The notes under the pieces: model-generated | The model's database searches: none | What the model saw: the letters and a program-made list of their open reading frames with translations, nothing else | What the model was told of the DNA's origin: nothing | Position numbers and translations under genes: made by a program | In this document: piece by piece, positions 32,330-42,806 of the stretch | How the letters are laid out: each line of letters starts with the position of its first letter | Numbering within the stretch: position 1 is the first letter of the stretch | NCBI GenBank assembly: GCA_027422505.1 | Contig: JAPQWV010000757.1 | Span: 1-64,000, forward strand | Source: Craterostigma plantagineum | Taxonomy: Eukaryota; Streptophyta; Magnoliopsida; Lamiales; Linderniaceae | DNA: 64,000 nucleotides | Direction of reading: 5' to 3'

Positions 32330-32675
32330 GATATCAGTTTAGTTGTGCGTTGATTTAATTAGCTGTCTTCGTAGATTGGGGCTTGTATTGTAATAGTCCT
32401 TATTTTAGGACTTAGTTTGTTATTTATACCAAGTGTGTTTTATATAAATAGATGTACAAACATTGTGATCAAGAGAGAATTTTAGAGAATTGATCTGAAA
32501 GGCTTGCAAATCCATCTGTAGAGAGAGAAAATCAGAAATCATTCTATCACTACAAAGTTTCTCTCTCGCGCGCTCTAAAGAAAGGTTTTCCATCGTATTT
32601 CAATTCGTATAATTCTAATCGATTACCTTAGGATTCAAGTCTGGGATCGTTGAGTTGATAAATCAGGACCTAACA
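32325..32675 (+). mobile_element. 3' LTR of the plus-strand SIRE-like copy
   Basis: The LTR starts TGTAGGATATC, ends GGACCTAACA, and is 351 bp, the same family and length as 20303-20653. The inner arm of its dyad near 32425 has changed, so TTGGTATAAA has become TTTTATATAAA, but a TATAAATA box remains. Purine-rich GAGAGAGAAA bases follow downstream. Satellite DNA begins at the next base. Confidence 0.9.
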
Positions 32676-35600
32676 GGATGTCTCGAGCAGATAGGTCGGG
32701 CCTTCCTGTGCTACCACGAAGCTGGACTTAGATATCCCAAACAAATAGGTTGGGCCTTCACGTATTAGCATCAGGCTGGACTTAGATGTCCAAAACAGAT
32801 AGGTTGGGCCTTCACGTGCCAGCACGGAGCTGGACATAGATATCCCGACTGGACAGGTTGGGCCTTCTCAGATAGGTCGGGCCTTCATGTGATAGCACGA
32901 AGCTGGACATAGATATCCCGAGTAGATAGGTCGTGCCTTTCGTGCCAGCACGAAGCTGGACTTTGATATCCCAAACATATAGGTTGGGACTTCACGTGCC
33001 AGCACGGAGCTGGACTTAGTTGTCCCGAGCAGAAAGGTCGTGCCTTCTTGTGGAAGCTGGACTTAGATATCCCAAACAGATAGTTTGGGCCTTCACGTGC
33101 CAGTACGGAGCTGGACACAGATAGGGAGCTGGATATAGATATCCCAACTAGATAGGTTGGGACTTCATGTGCCAGCACGGAGCTGGACGTAGATACCCCA
33201 AACAGATTCGGGAGCCAGCATATAGCTGGACTTAAGTATCCCAAACAGTTAGGTTCGGCCTTCACGTGCCAGCACAGAGCTGGACTTAGATGTCCCAAAC
33301 AGATAGGCTGGGACTTCACGTGCTAGCACGGAGCTGGACTGCAATGTCCCAAGCAGATAGGTCGGGCCTTCCTATGCCAGCACAAAGTTGGACTTAGATT
33401 TTCCAAACAGATAGTTTGGGCCTTTATGTTGGAGTTGGACTTAGATATCCAAACACATAGGATGGGACTTCACGTGCCAGCATGGAGCTAGACTTAGATA
33501 CCCCGAACAGATCGGGTTTTCGGGTGGCAGCATAGAGCTGGACTTAAGTATCCCAAACAGATAGGTTGGGCCTTCACGTGCCAGCACGGAGGTGGACTTA
33601 GATGTCCCAAATAGATAGGTTGGGACTTCACGCGCAAGCACGAAGCTGGACTTAGATGTCCCAAACATATAAGTTGGGCCTTCTCATGCCAGCACGGAGC
33701 TAAACTTGGAAGTCTCGAGCAAATAGGTCGTGCATTCCTGTGCCAGCATGAAGCTGGACTAAGATATCCCAAACAGATAGGTTGGGCGTTCACGTGCCAG
33801 CATGGAGTTGGACTTATATGTCCCGAGCAGATTGGTCGGGCATTCTTGTGTCTGCACGAAGCTGGACTTAGATATCCCAAAAAGATAGGTCGGGCCTACC
33901 TGTGCCAGCACGAAGCTGGACTTAGATGTCCTGAGTAGATAGGTCGGGCCTTCCCGTGCTAGCACGAAGCTGGACTAAGATATCTCAAATAGATAGGTTG
34001 GACCTTCACGTGCCAGCACGGAGCTGGACTTAGATATCTCGGCCAGATAGGTTGGGCCTTCTCATGCCTGCAAGGAGCTGGACTTAGATGTCCCGAGCAG
34101 ATAGGTCGGGACTTCATGTGTCAGCACGAAGCTGTACCTAGATATCACAATCAGATAGGTTAGGACTTCACACGCCAGCATGGAGCTGGACTTAGATGTC
34201 CCGAGCAGATAGGTCGGGCCTTCACGTGCCAGCACGAAGCTGGACTTAGATATCCCAAACAGATTGTTTAGATATCCCAAATAGATAGGTTGGACTTCAT
34301 GTGCCAGCACATAGTTGGACTTAGACACGGCAAACAGATAGGTCGGGCCTTCCTGTGCTACCACGAAACTGGACTTAGATATCCCAATCAAATAGGTTGG
34401 GCCTTCACGTGTTAGCATCAAGCTGGACTTAGATGTCCAAAACAGATAGGTTGGGCCTTCACGTGCCAGCACGGAGCTGGACATAGATATCTCGACTGGA
34501 CAGGTTGGGCCTTCTCAGATAGGTCGGACCTTCCTGTGATAGCACGAAGCTGGACATAGCCCGAGTAGATAGGTCGTGCCTTTCGTGCCAGTACGAAGCT
34601 GGATTTTGATATCCCAAACATATAGGTTGGGACTTCACGTGCCAGCACGGAGCTGGACTTAGTTGTCCCGAGCAGAAAGGCCGTGCCTTCCTGTGGAAGC
34701 TGGACTTAGATATCCCAAACATATAGTTTGGGCCTTCACGTGCCAGTACGGAGCTGGACTAAATTAGGGAGCTGGATATAGATATCCCAACTAGATAGGT
34801 TGGGACTTCATGTGCCAGCACGGAGCTGGACGCAGATACCCCAAACAGATTCGGGAGCCAGCATATAGCTGGACTTAAGTATCCCAAACAGATAGATTGG
34901 GCCTTCACATGCCAGCACATAGCTGGACTTAGATGTACCAAACAGATAGGCTGGGACTTCACGTGCTAGCACGGAGCTGGACTGCATTGTCCAAAGCAGA
35001 TAGGTCGGGCCTTCCTATGCCAGCACAAAGTTGGACTTGGATATCCCAAACAGATAGTTTGGGCCTTTACGTTGGAGTTGGCTTAGATATCCAAACACAT
35101 AGGATGGGACTTCACGTGCCAGCATGGACCTAGACTTAGATACCCCGAACAGATAGATCGGGTTTTCGGGTGCCAGCAAGAGCTGGACTTAAGTATCCCA
35201 AACAGATAGGTTGGGCCTTCACATGCCAGCACAGAGGTGGACATAGATGTCCCAAACAGATAGGTTGGGACTTCACGCGCCAGAACGAAGCTGGACTTAG
35301 ATGTCCCAAACATATAAGTTGGGCCTTCTCATGCCAGCACGGAGCTAAACTTGGATGTCTCGAGCAAATGGTCGTGCATTCCTGTGCCAGCACGAAGCTG
35401 GACTAAGATATCCCAAACAGATAGGTTGGGCCTTCACGTGCCAGCATGGAGTTGGACTTAGAAATCTGACCAGACAAGTTCGGCATTCTCATGCTAGTAC
35501 GGAGCTGGACTTATATGTCCCGAGCAGATTGGTCGGGCATTGTTGTGGCTGCGCGAAGCTGGACTTAGATATCCCAAAAAGATAGTCGGGCCTACCTGTG

Positions 35601-38357
35601 CCAGCACGAAGCTGGACTTAGATGTCCTGAGCAGATAGGTCGGGCCTTCCCGTGCTAGCACGAAGCTGGTCAAAGATATCTCAAATAGATAGGTTGGGCC
35701 TTCACGTGCCAGCACGAAGCTGGACTTAAGTGTCTCGGCCAGATAGGTTGGGCCTTCACATGCCAGCAAGGAGCAGGAGTTAGATGTCCCGAGCAGATAG
35801 GTCGGGACTTCATGTGACAGCACGAAGTTGTACGTAGATATCACAATCATATAGGTTAGGACTTCACATGCCAGCACGGAGCTGGACTTAGATGTCCCGA
35901 GCAGATAGGTCGGGCCTTCACGTGCCAGCACGAAGCTCGACTTAGATATCCCAAACAGATTGTTTGGGCCTTCACGTGCCAGTACGGAGCTGAACTTAGA
36001 TACGGAGCTGGGCATAGATATCCCAAATAGATAGGTTGGACTTCATGTGCCAGCACGTAGCTGGACTTAGACACGGCAAACAGATAGATCGGGTTTTCGA
36101 AAGCCATCATTGGGCTGGACTTAAGTATCCCAAACAGATAGGTTAGACCTTCACGTAGCAGCACGGAGCTGGACTTAGATGTCCCAAACAGATAGGTTAG
36201 GACTTCACGAGCCAGCAGGAAGCTGGACTGGAATGTCCCAAGCAGATAGATGGGGCCTTCCTGTGCTAGCACGAAGTTGGACTTATATATCCCAAACAGA
36301 TAGTTTAGACCTTAACGTGCCAGCACGGAGTTGGACTTAGATATCGAAACAGATAGGATGGGACTTCACGTGCCAGCATGGAGCTGGACTTAGATACCCC
36401 GAAGAGATAGATCGGGTTTTCGGGTGCCGGCATAGAGCTGGACTTAAATATCCCAAACAGATAGGTTGGACCTTCACGTGCCAGCACGGAGCTTGATTTA
36501 GATGTCCCAAACAGACAGGTTGGGATTTCACATGCCAGCACGGAGCTGGACTTAGATATCCCAAACAGATGGGTTGGGATTTCACGTGCCAGCACGGAGC
36601 TGGACTTATATACCACAAACAGATAGATCGGGTTTTTGGTGCCAGCATCGAGCTGGACTTAAGTATCCCAAACAGATAGGTTGGGCCTTCACGTGCTAGC
36701 ATGGAGTCGGACTTAGATGTCCGAAACAGAAGTTGGGACTTCACGTGCCAACACGGAGCTGGACTAGAGGATGTCTCAAGCAGATAGGTCGGGCCTTCCT
36801 GTGCCAGGCTCGACTAAGATATCCCAATCTGATAGGTTTGGGCTTCACGTTCCAGCACAGAGCTGGACTTAGATATCCTGACCAGACAGGCTGAGATATG
36901 TCAGCACGGAGCCGGACTTCGATGTCCCGAGCAGATAGGTCGGGCCTTCCTGTGCCAGCACGAAGTTGGACGTATCCCAGACAAATAGGTCGGGCCTTCT
37001 TGTTCCAGCACGAAGGTGGACTTAGATGTTCGGAGTAGATAGTTTGGGCCTTCACATGCCAGTACGAAGCCTGACTTAGATATGGAGCTGGACCTAGGTA
37101 TCCCAAATAGATAGGTTGGGACTTCATGTGCCAGCATGGAGCTGGACTTAGATACCCTGTAGATCGGGTTTTCGGGTGCCAGCATAGTGCTAGACTTAAG
37201 TATCCCAAACAGATAGGTTGGGCCTTCACATGCCAGCACGGAGCTGGACTTAGATGTCCCAAATGGATAGGTTGGGACTTCACGTGCCAGCACGGACCTG
37301 GACTTGGATGTCTCGAGCACATAGGTCGGGCCTTCCTGATCCAGCACGAAGCTAGACTAAGATATCCCAAACAGATAGGTTGGGCCTTCACGTGCCAGCA
37401 CGGAGCTGGACTTAGATATCCGGACCAGACAGGTTGGGCCTTCTCAGGCCAGCACGAAGCTGGACTTAGATGTCTCGAGCATATAGATCGGGCCTTTCTG
37501 TGACAGCACGAAACTGGACTTAGATATCCCAGACAAATAGGTCGGGCCTTCCTGTGCCAGCACGAAGGTGGACATAGATGTCTCGAGCAGATAGTTGGGG
37601 CCTTCACATGCCAGTACGAAGCCTGACTTAGATACGGAGCTAGACCTAGGTATCCCAAATAGATAGGTTGGGACTTCACGTGCCAGCACGGAACTGGACT
37701 TAGATACCCCGTAGATCGGGTTTTCGGGTGCCAGCATAGTACTGGACTTAAGTATCCCAAACAGATAGGTTGGGCCTTCACATGCCAGCACGGAGCTGGA
37801 CTTAGATGTCCCAAATGGATAGGTTGGGACTTCACGTGCCAGCACGGACCTTGACTTGGATGTTTCGAGCACATAGGTCGGGCCTTCCTGATCCAGCACA
37901 AAGCTAGACTAAGATATCCCAAACAGATAGGTTGGGCCTTCACGTGCCAGCACGGAGCTGGACTTAGATATCCCGACCAGACAGGTTGGGCCTTCTCAGG
38001 CCAGCACGAAGCTGGACTTAGATGACTCGAGCAAATAGGTGGGCCTTTCTGTGACAGCACGAAACTGGACTTAGATATCCCTAGTAGAAAGGTCGGGCCT
38101 TCCGTGCCAGCACAAAGCTGGACTTAGATATCCCAAACAGATATGTTAGGACTTCACGTACCAGCACGAAGCTGGACTTAGATGTCCCGAGCAGATAGGT
38201 CGCGCCTTCATCTGCCAGCACGAAGCTGGACTTAGATATGGAGCTCGACTTTGATTTCCAGGTTGGGACTTCATGTGCCAGCACGTAGCTGGACTTAGAT
38301 ACTACAAATAGACAGATCGGGTTTTCGGGAGCCAGCATAGAGAAGGACTTAAGTATT
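32676..38357. repeat. 54-bp satellite array, about 105 monomers, with ten-monomer higher-order repeats
   Basis: The monomer is 54 bp, with landmarks GCCAGCACGGAGCTGGACTT, then AGAT(A/G)TCCC(A/G)A(A/G)CAGATAGG, then T(T/C)GGG(A/C)CTTCACGT. Variants alternate: a CCGAGCAGATAGGTCGGGCC type, an AAACAGATAGGTTGGG type, and a TACCCC..GGGTTTTCGGGT type. The last recurs at about 36394, 36610, 37152 and 37704, giving steps of 4 monomers and then about 10 (542 and 552 bp). A longer block repeats from 32940 to 34587 (about 1.65 kb). The array begins at the base after an LTR and ends inside SIRE-like 3' sequence. Because 54 is divisible by three, long open frames appear on the minus strand (up to 439 codons at 36741-38060). 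These are judged to be by-products. Confidence 0.95.
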
Positions 38358-39364
38358 ATGCTATGCTCAAGCTGAAGCTCCGCTTCTCCACGAGGCTATA
38401 GGAGATTATCGTAGCCGAAGTTCTTCTTGTTGGTTCTTGGGCCGATACCGTGCTCCTCTTTTCTTAATCCCTAGAGAGATTTCAGAGATTATCTTTTTGG
38501 AAAAGTTCACGGTTATGGAACTCGTACCCAAGGTTGCGCTCCTCTTCTCGTTTCCCGATATAAGATCGGATTATCGTTGGAGAAGTTCACTTCGTGGTGC
38601 TCCTCTTTCCAGCCGTTCTTACGAGCATACGAGATTACCGTTGGAGAAGTTCACAGCAGGATCCATGGCATCTTCTAAGAGATAGTCGGAAGGCAGGTTC
38701 CTTTGGTCTGATTTTTGCGCGTTGAGCAATGCCTTCTTTTGTCATCAACCCCTTTTTCTTTTGTTTTCTCCCCCTCCTTTTCTCATTTGAACAACCATCC
38801 GAAGAGTATAGAATACGGTTGAAGGCTAGGAATGGGATTCAAAGGAAGAAAAGGACATCGGAGATGGCTCAAAGTGGATGACTAAGGGCTAATGTGAGGG
38901 AAAAATTTATAAGGCCGAGTGAGGAATAATCGAAGCGCCCTTATCATTTTCCTCGATCTAAGGCAAGGTGAGTATGAAGCCAAGTATCACTAGTTAAGAC
39001 AAGTAATCGATGTGTGACTCACTCGAGAAATAGATCCAAAGAAAGGAAAATAACAAGGCTAGAATCCTTACATATGTATAGTGGCTTTGTGTCTAGTGGA
39101 GCAACCTAATGACCTTTAGACACAGGAATGCGACTTAGACTGACAAAATTAAGCAATTAAATTGATCGCATGTCGGGGTAAAATTCTAAGTGACTTTAGA
39201 TCAAAGCATCCTAAAGGATTTCGTCATCCCCCAAAATTATACATATTTATAATGCTTTTCAATTTTATTATTATTTATTTTATCATTATTTTTTTTTTGT
39301 TTAAAATTTATTTATTTCACGCAAGATAAAACAAGTAAGCAAAAAAACACATAGCATAGAACAT
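38358..39364 (-). other. Post-pol non-coding stretch of the main SIRE-like copy, truncated
   Basis: This matches 26945-27989 and 57190-58174, starting at ATGCTCAAGCTGAAGCTCC and including the four-unit diverged repeat at 38385-38660. The rest of the 3.7-kb stretch, the third ORF and the 3' LTR are missing, replaced at about 38357 by the satellite array. No coding content is seen. Confidence 0.8.
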
Positions 39365-41171
39365 TTAGTAGCACAGAAGATCAGGTAAAGCACAAATTAC
39401 GGAAGATTCAACATGCCTAATTTTCCGACAAGGAATTGAAATCGTTTTTTCATCCAATACCTTGGTGAAAATGTCAAATAGTTGGTACTCTGTGTTCACA
39501 AAACACACATCTATGGTGCCTTTTTCTACATGATCTTTGATAAAGTGATATCTAATGTCTATGTGTTTTGTGCGTGAGTGATGAAAAGGATTGCAAGTGA
39601 TAGCGATGGCACTTTGACTATCACTATTTATGGGTATATTATTTAAACTGTACCCATAGTCGCGAAGCTGAGTCCGCATCCACAGCATCTAGGAGCAACA
39701 ACTGGCGGCAGCCAGGTAGTCCGCTTCGGCAGTCGAAGTTGACACACAGTTCTACTTTTTGGATGACCAGCAGACCATCTTTTCGCCTAGAAATTGAGCG
39801 CCACCGGACGTGCTTTTCCTGTCCATTCGGCAACCTGCATAATCAGCGTCAGTATAGCCGATAAGTTTGAAATTCGTACCCTTTGGATACCATAGTCCAA
39901 GGGTAGAAGTGCCCTTAAGGTAACGTAGAACCCTTTTAACCGCGAACATATGGGATTCTTTGGGATCGGCTTGAAAACGGGCACATAAACAGGTGGCAAA
40001 CATGATATCCGGCCGGCTTGACGTGAGGTAGAGAAGAGATCCAATGATGCTGCGATACAGCGTGATGTCGATCAATTTTCCAGAGGGATCGGCATCCAAC
40101 TTGCAGCTTGGTGACATAGGAGTGCTGAGAGGCTTGCTCTGATCTTGATAGAATTTCATCAGAATATCCTTGATGTATTTTGTCTGATTGACGAAAATCC
40201 CATCTTCGAGTTGCCTAACTTGTAGTCCTAAGAAGAACTGCATCTCTCCCATGTGACTCATCTCAAACTTGCTTGTCATTAGATCTCCAAACTTCGTGCA
40301 AAGCCGTGGATTAGTTGATCCGAAGATGATGTCGTCGACGTATACTTGAACGACCATCAGATCTTTGTCTTGCCATTTGATGAAGAGGGTTGTGTCTATC
40401 GTTCCCCGTATGAAACCAGACTACACGAGGAATTCACTCAGGACATCGTACCAATCACGAGGGGCTTGTTAGTACGTAGAGAGCTTTGTCCAAACGATAG
40501 ACGTGATCGGGATGTTCTTGATCGACAAAACCTTCTGGCTGAGCGACATAGACTTCTTCTTTTAAAACGCCGTTGAGAAAGGCGGTCTTAACATCCATTT
40601 GATAGACTTTGAAGTCTTTGTGAGCCACATAAGCTAAAAGAAGGCAGATAGCTGCGATTCGGGCAATAGGAGCATATGTCTCATCGTAGTCGATGCCTTC
40701 CTGTTGATTGTATCCCTTCGTAACTAGCCTTGCTTTGTTTCGGATCACTTCACCATCTTCATTCTTCTTGTTTTTGAATACCCATTTAGTTCCGACAATT
40801 GTTTTCCCATGCGGACGGGGTACTAAGGTCCACACTTGAAGACGTTCGAATTGATGAATTTCATCATGCATTGCTATTACCCAATCCAGATCTTGAAGTG
40901 CGTCAGGTACCTTGGTAGGCTCATTTTTACTTAAGAAGCAGCTGAAGAGACTGTGTTGACAACGTGTCCTCACTCCATCCGAAGGATCGCCAATTATCTG
41001 ATCAACCGGGTGACCTCTAGTCCACTTGCGCTCATGAGGCAAGGCTGAAGTCGATGCAACAGCCATCTGCGGGTCTAGATTTCCTATAGTCTCCGATTGA
41101 TTAATTGTTTGAGGAAGTTCCAATTCTGCACTTGGATCGATCGTCTCTGATGATTCTTCCTCAATAACCAC
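39365..41171 (-). pseudogene. SIRE-like reverse transcriptase and RNase H
   Basis: The block 41171-40455 (238 codons) covers the acidic linker, [59 protein letters not shown] and [20 protein letters not shown]. Near 40455 the frame is lost briefly. The block 40357-39752 restarts with VQVYVDDIIFGSTNPRLC, the catalytic YVDD, and reaches RNase H at YTDADYAGCRMDRKSTSG. A stop interrupts around 39750, and 39688-39365 finishes RNase H with SDSQSAIAITCN and HSRTKHIDIRYH. All key acidic residues are visible, but three frames are involved. Reverse transcription of the element RNA was its role. Confidence 0.9.
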
Positions 41172-41210
41172 TGTAGGTTCTTCGTTATTTTGTGGCAGTT
41201 CTGAATCGGG

Positions 41211-42480
41211 TCAGATAAGGACGTGAGAAGAACTTGGTACGTCGGTCTCGTCGTGTGGAGAATCCACTGTAGGTGTAGCAGTGTGTGACCGATATACTGG
41301 CTCGAAGATAGAGTCCAAATCGTCTAATGCAAGTCTCGTTGCTTCATCTGACATTGAATTCGGGGTTGTTGCCATCTTCTGTTGGTTTTGTGCCAACACA
41401 CCAGTGAAAATAGGTTCTGAAGTGTTATTATATTCAGAAGCTATCTGGTCAGGTACGGGTCCTGAACTAAGGTGTGCAGGACCCATCGGGTTGAGCACGA
41501 GTCCTGGACTGAAGTGACCAGAAGCCATCTCGTTCACTTCGTGAAAAGTGACGTTATACCTTTGCTTAATTGTGCGGTTGGACTTGATGTATACTCGGTA
41601 CGCTTTGGATGTTGAAGAATACCCGACGAAGGTTGCTTCGAGTGCTTTAGAGTCGAATTTAGCACGGTGCTCTCTGTCGTTCGCCACAAAGCACTTCCAC
41701 CCGAAGACTTTGAAGAAGGATATGTTGGGTACTCGTTTGTTGATAATTTCGTACGGAGTCTTGTCGAAGTGCTTGTGAACAATCGTCCTGTTTTGAGTGA
41801 AACAGGCGGTATTTACTGCTTCAATCCATAGAAAATATGGAAGACCAGAGTGGAGGAGCATCGTACGCGCAACTTCCACTAGAGTTCTGTTCTTCCATTC
41901 GACTACCCCATTCTGTTGAGGAGTCTTGGCGGCTGAAAATTGTTGACTTATTCCAAGTTTCTGATAAAACTCACTGAGGTGATTGTTTTTGAAGTCAGTG
42001 CCGTTGTCTGTTCTAATAACTTGAATAGTCTGTTGCAGCAGATTTTGAGTAGTGTTCACAAAGTTGATAATCAAGTCACCGGTCTCATCTTTGGTTCGGA
42101 GGAACTTTGTCCAAGTGTAGCGAGAGTAGTCATCGACGATAACTAGCACATACTTGCGTCCATTGATACTCTGTGTCTGCATTGGCCCACAGAGGGCCAT
42201 GTGGATTAGTTCCAATGGGCGAGAAGTAGACGCAATTTGCTTGACATGATGAGACGCTCGCTTCACTTTTCCTGATTGACATGCCGAACATTGATTCTAC
42301 CTTTGTAGTAGTATAGTTGGAAGACCGTGGACCAACTTTTTCGTAGAAAGGCGTTGGAGAGCTTTCATATTCAGATTAGACATTCGTTGATGCCATAAGC
42401 TGTTCCTCTGTAAAACAGTCTGAGAGATGAGGCATACAGCTGTCGCGGGCCGCACGGACGTTAGGTTTATCGTGTATAGA
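41211..42480 (-). pseudogene. SIRE-like integrase with zinc-binding pre-integrase domain
   Basis: The integrase block 42266-41211 is open for 351 codons. It shows the catalytic triad of the DDE fold: first Asp in YVLVIVDDYSRYTW, second in IRTDNGTDFKN, and Glu in TPQQNGVVEWKNRTLVEVAR. Downstream come PYEIINKRVPNISFFKVFG and the GKC-type beta region ending HEVNEM, followed by an acidic linker. Upstream, across one stop near 42300, lies the HHCC finger (LWHQRMSNLNMKAL, then CSACQSGK). The HHCC part and core were a single polypeptide before the nonsense change. It would have inserted element cDNA into the genome. Confidence 0.9.
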
Positions 42481-42489
42481 TTTGATTTC

Positions 42490-42800
42490 CGAAGTCATTG
42501 AAGGAGTTCTGTGTCCTGACTATCCAAAATTCTGCATCCATGAAAGACCACCTGGAACCCTTTATCACAGAACTGGCCTATGCTGAACAAGTTATGGCGG
42601 AGGCCTTTGACGTAGAGACATCATTTATAGTCAGATTCTCCATAATGATATCCCCAAGTCCTAGAATCGGGGCTAAATCGTTGTTTCCGAACCTGACTTT
42701 TCCATTCAGTCGGTCTTGATAGTTGCTCAGCAGCTCTTAATTTCCCGTCATGTGTGTGGAGCAACCAGAGTCAAGGTACCACACATGATGGATCTGGAAA
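42490..42800 (-). pseudogene. SIRE-like aspartic protease
   Basis: The minus strand reads the active-site block WYLDSGCSTHMTGN at about 42785-42740, followed at once by an in-frame TAA. It continues with LLSNYQDRLNGKVRFGNND, then LGLGDIIMENLTI. This is the copia protease with its single DSG aspartate per monomer. It lies between the gag tail (ending near 42807) and the pre-integrase finger, as expected. The nonsense codon right after the active site would have stopped production of pol from this copy. Confidence 0.85.
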
Positions 42801-42806
42801 AACAAT

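Noticed and set aside
36741..38060. A 439-codon open frame as a repetitive structural protein gene
   Set aside because: It is the minus strand of the 54-bp satellite; the frame is open because the period is a multiple of three. There is no start context, no other domain, and the array edges lie within retroelement debris.
32676..38357. CRISPR-like array
   Set aside because: Monomers are contiguous 54-bp tandem copies with graded divergence and no unique spacers, in a plant nuclear context.
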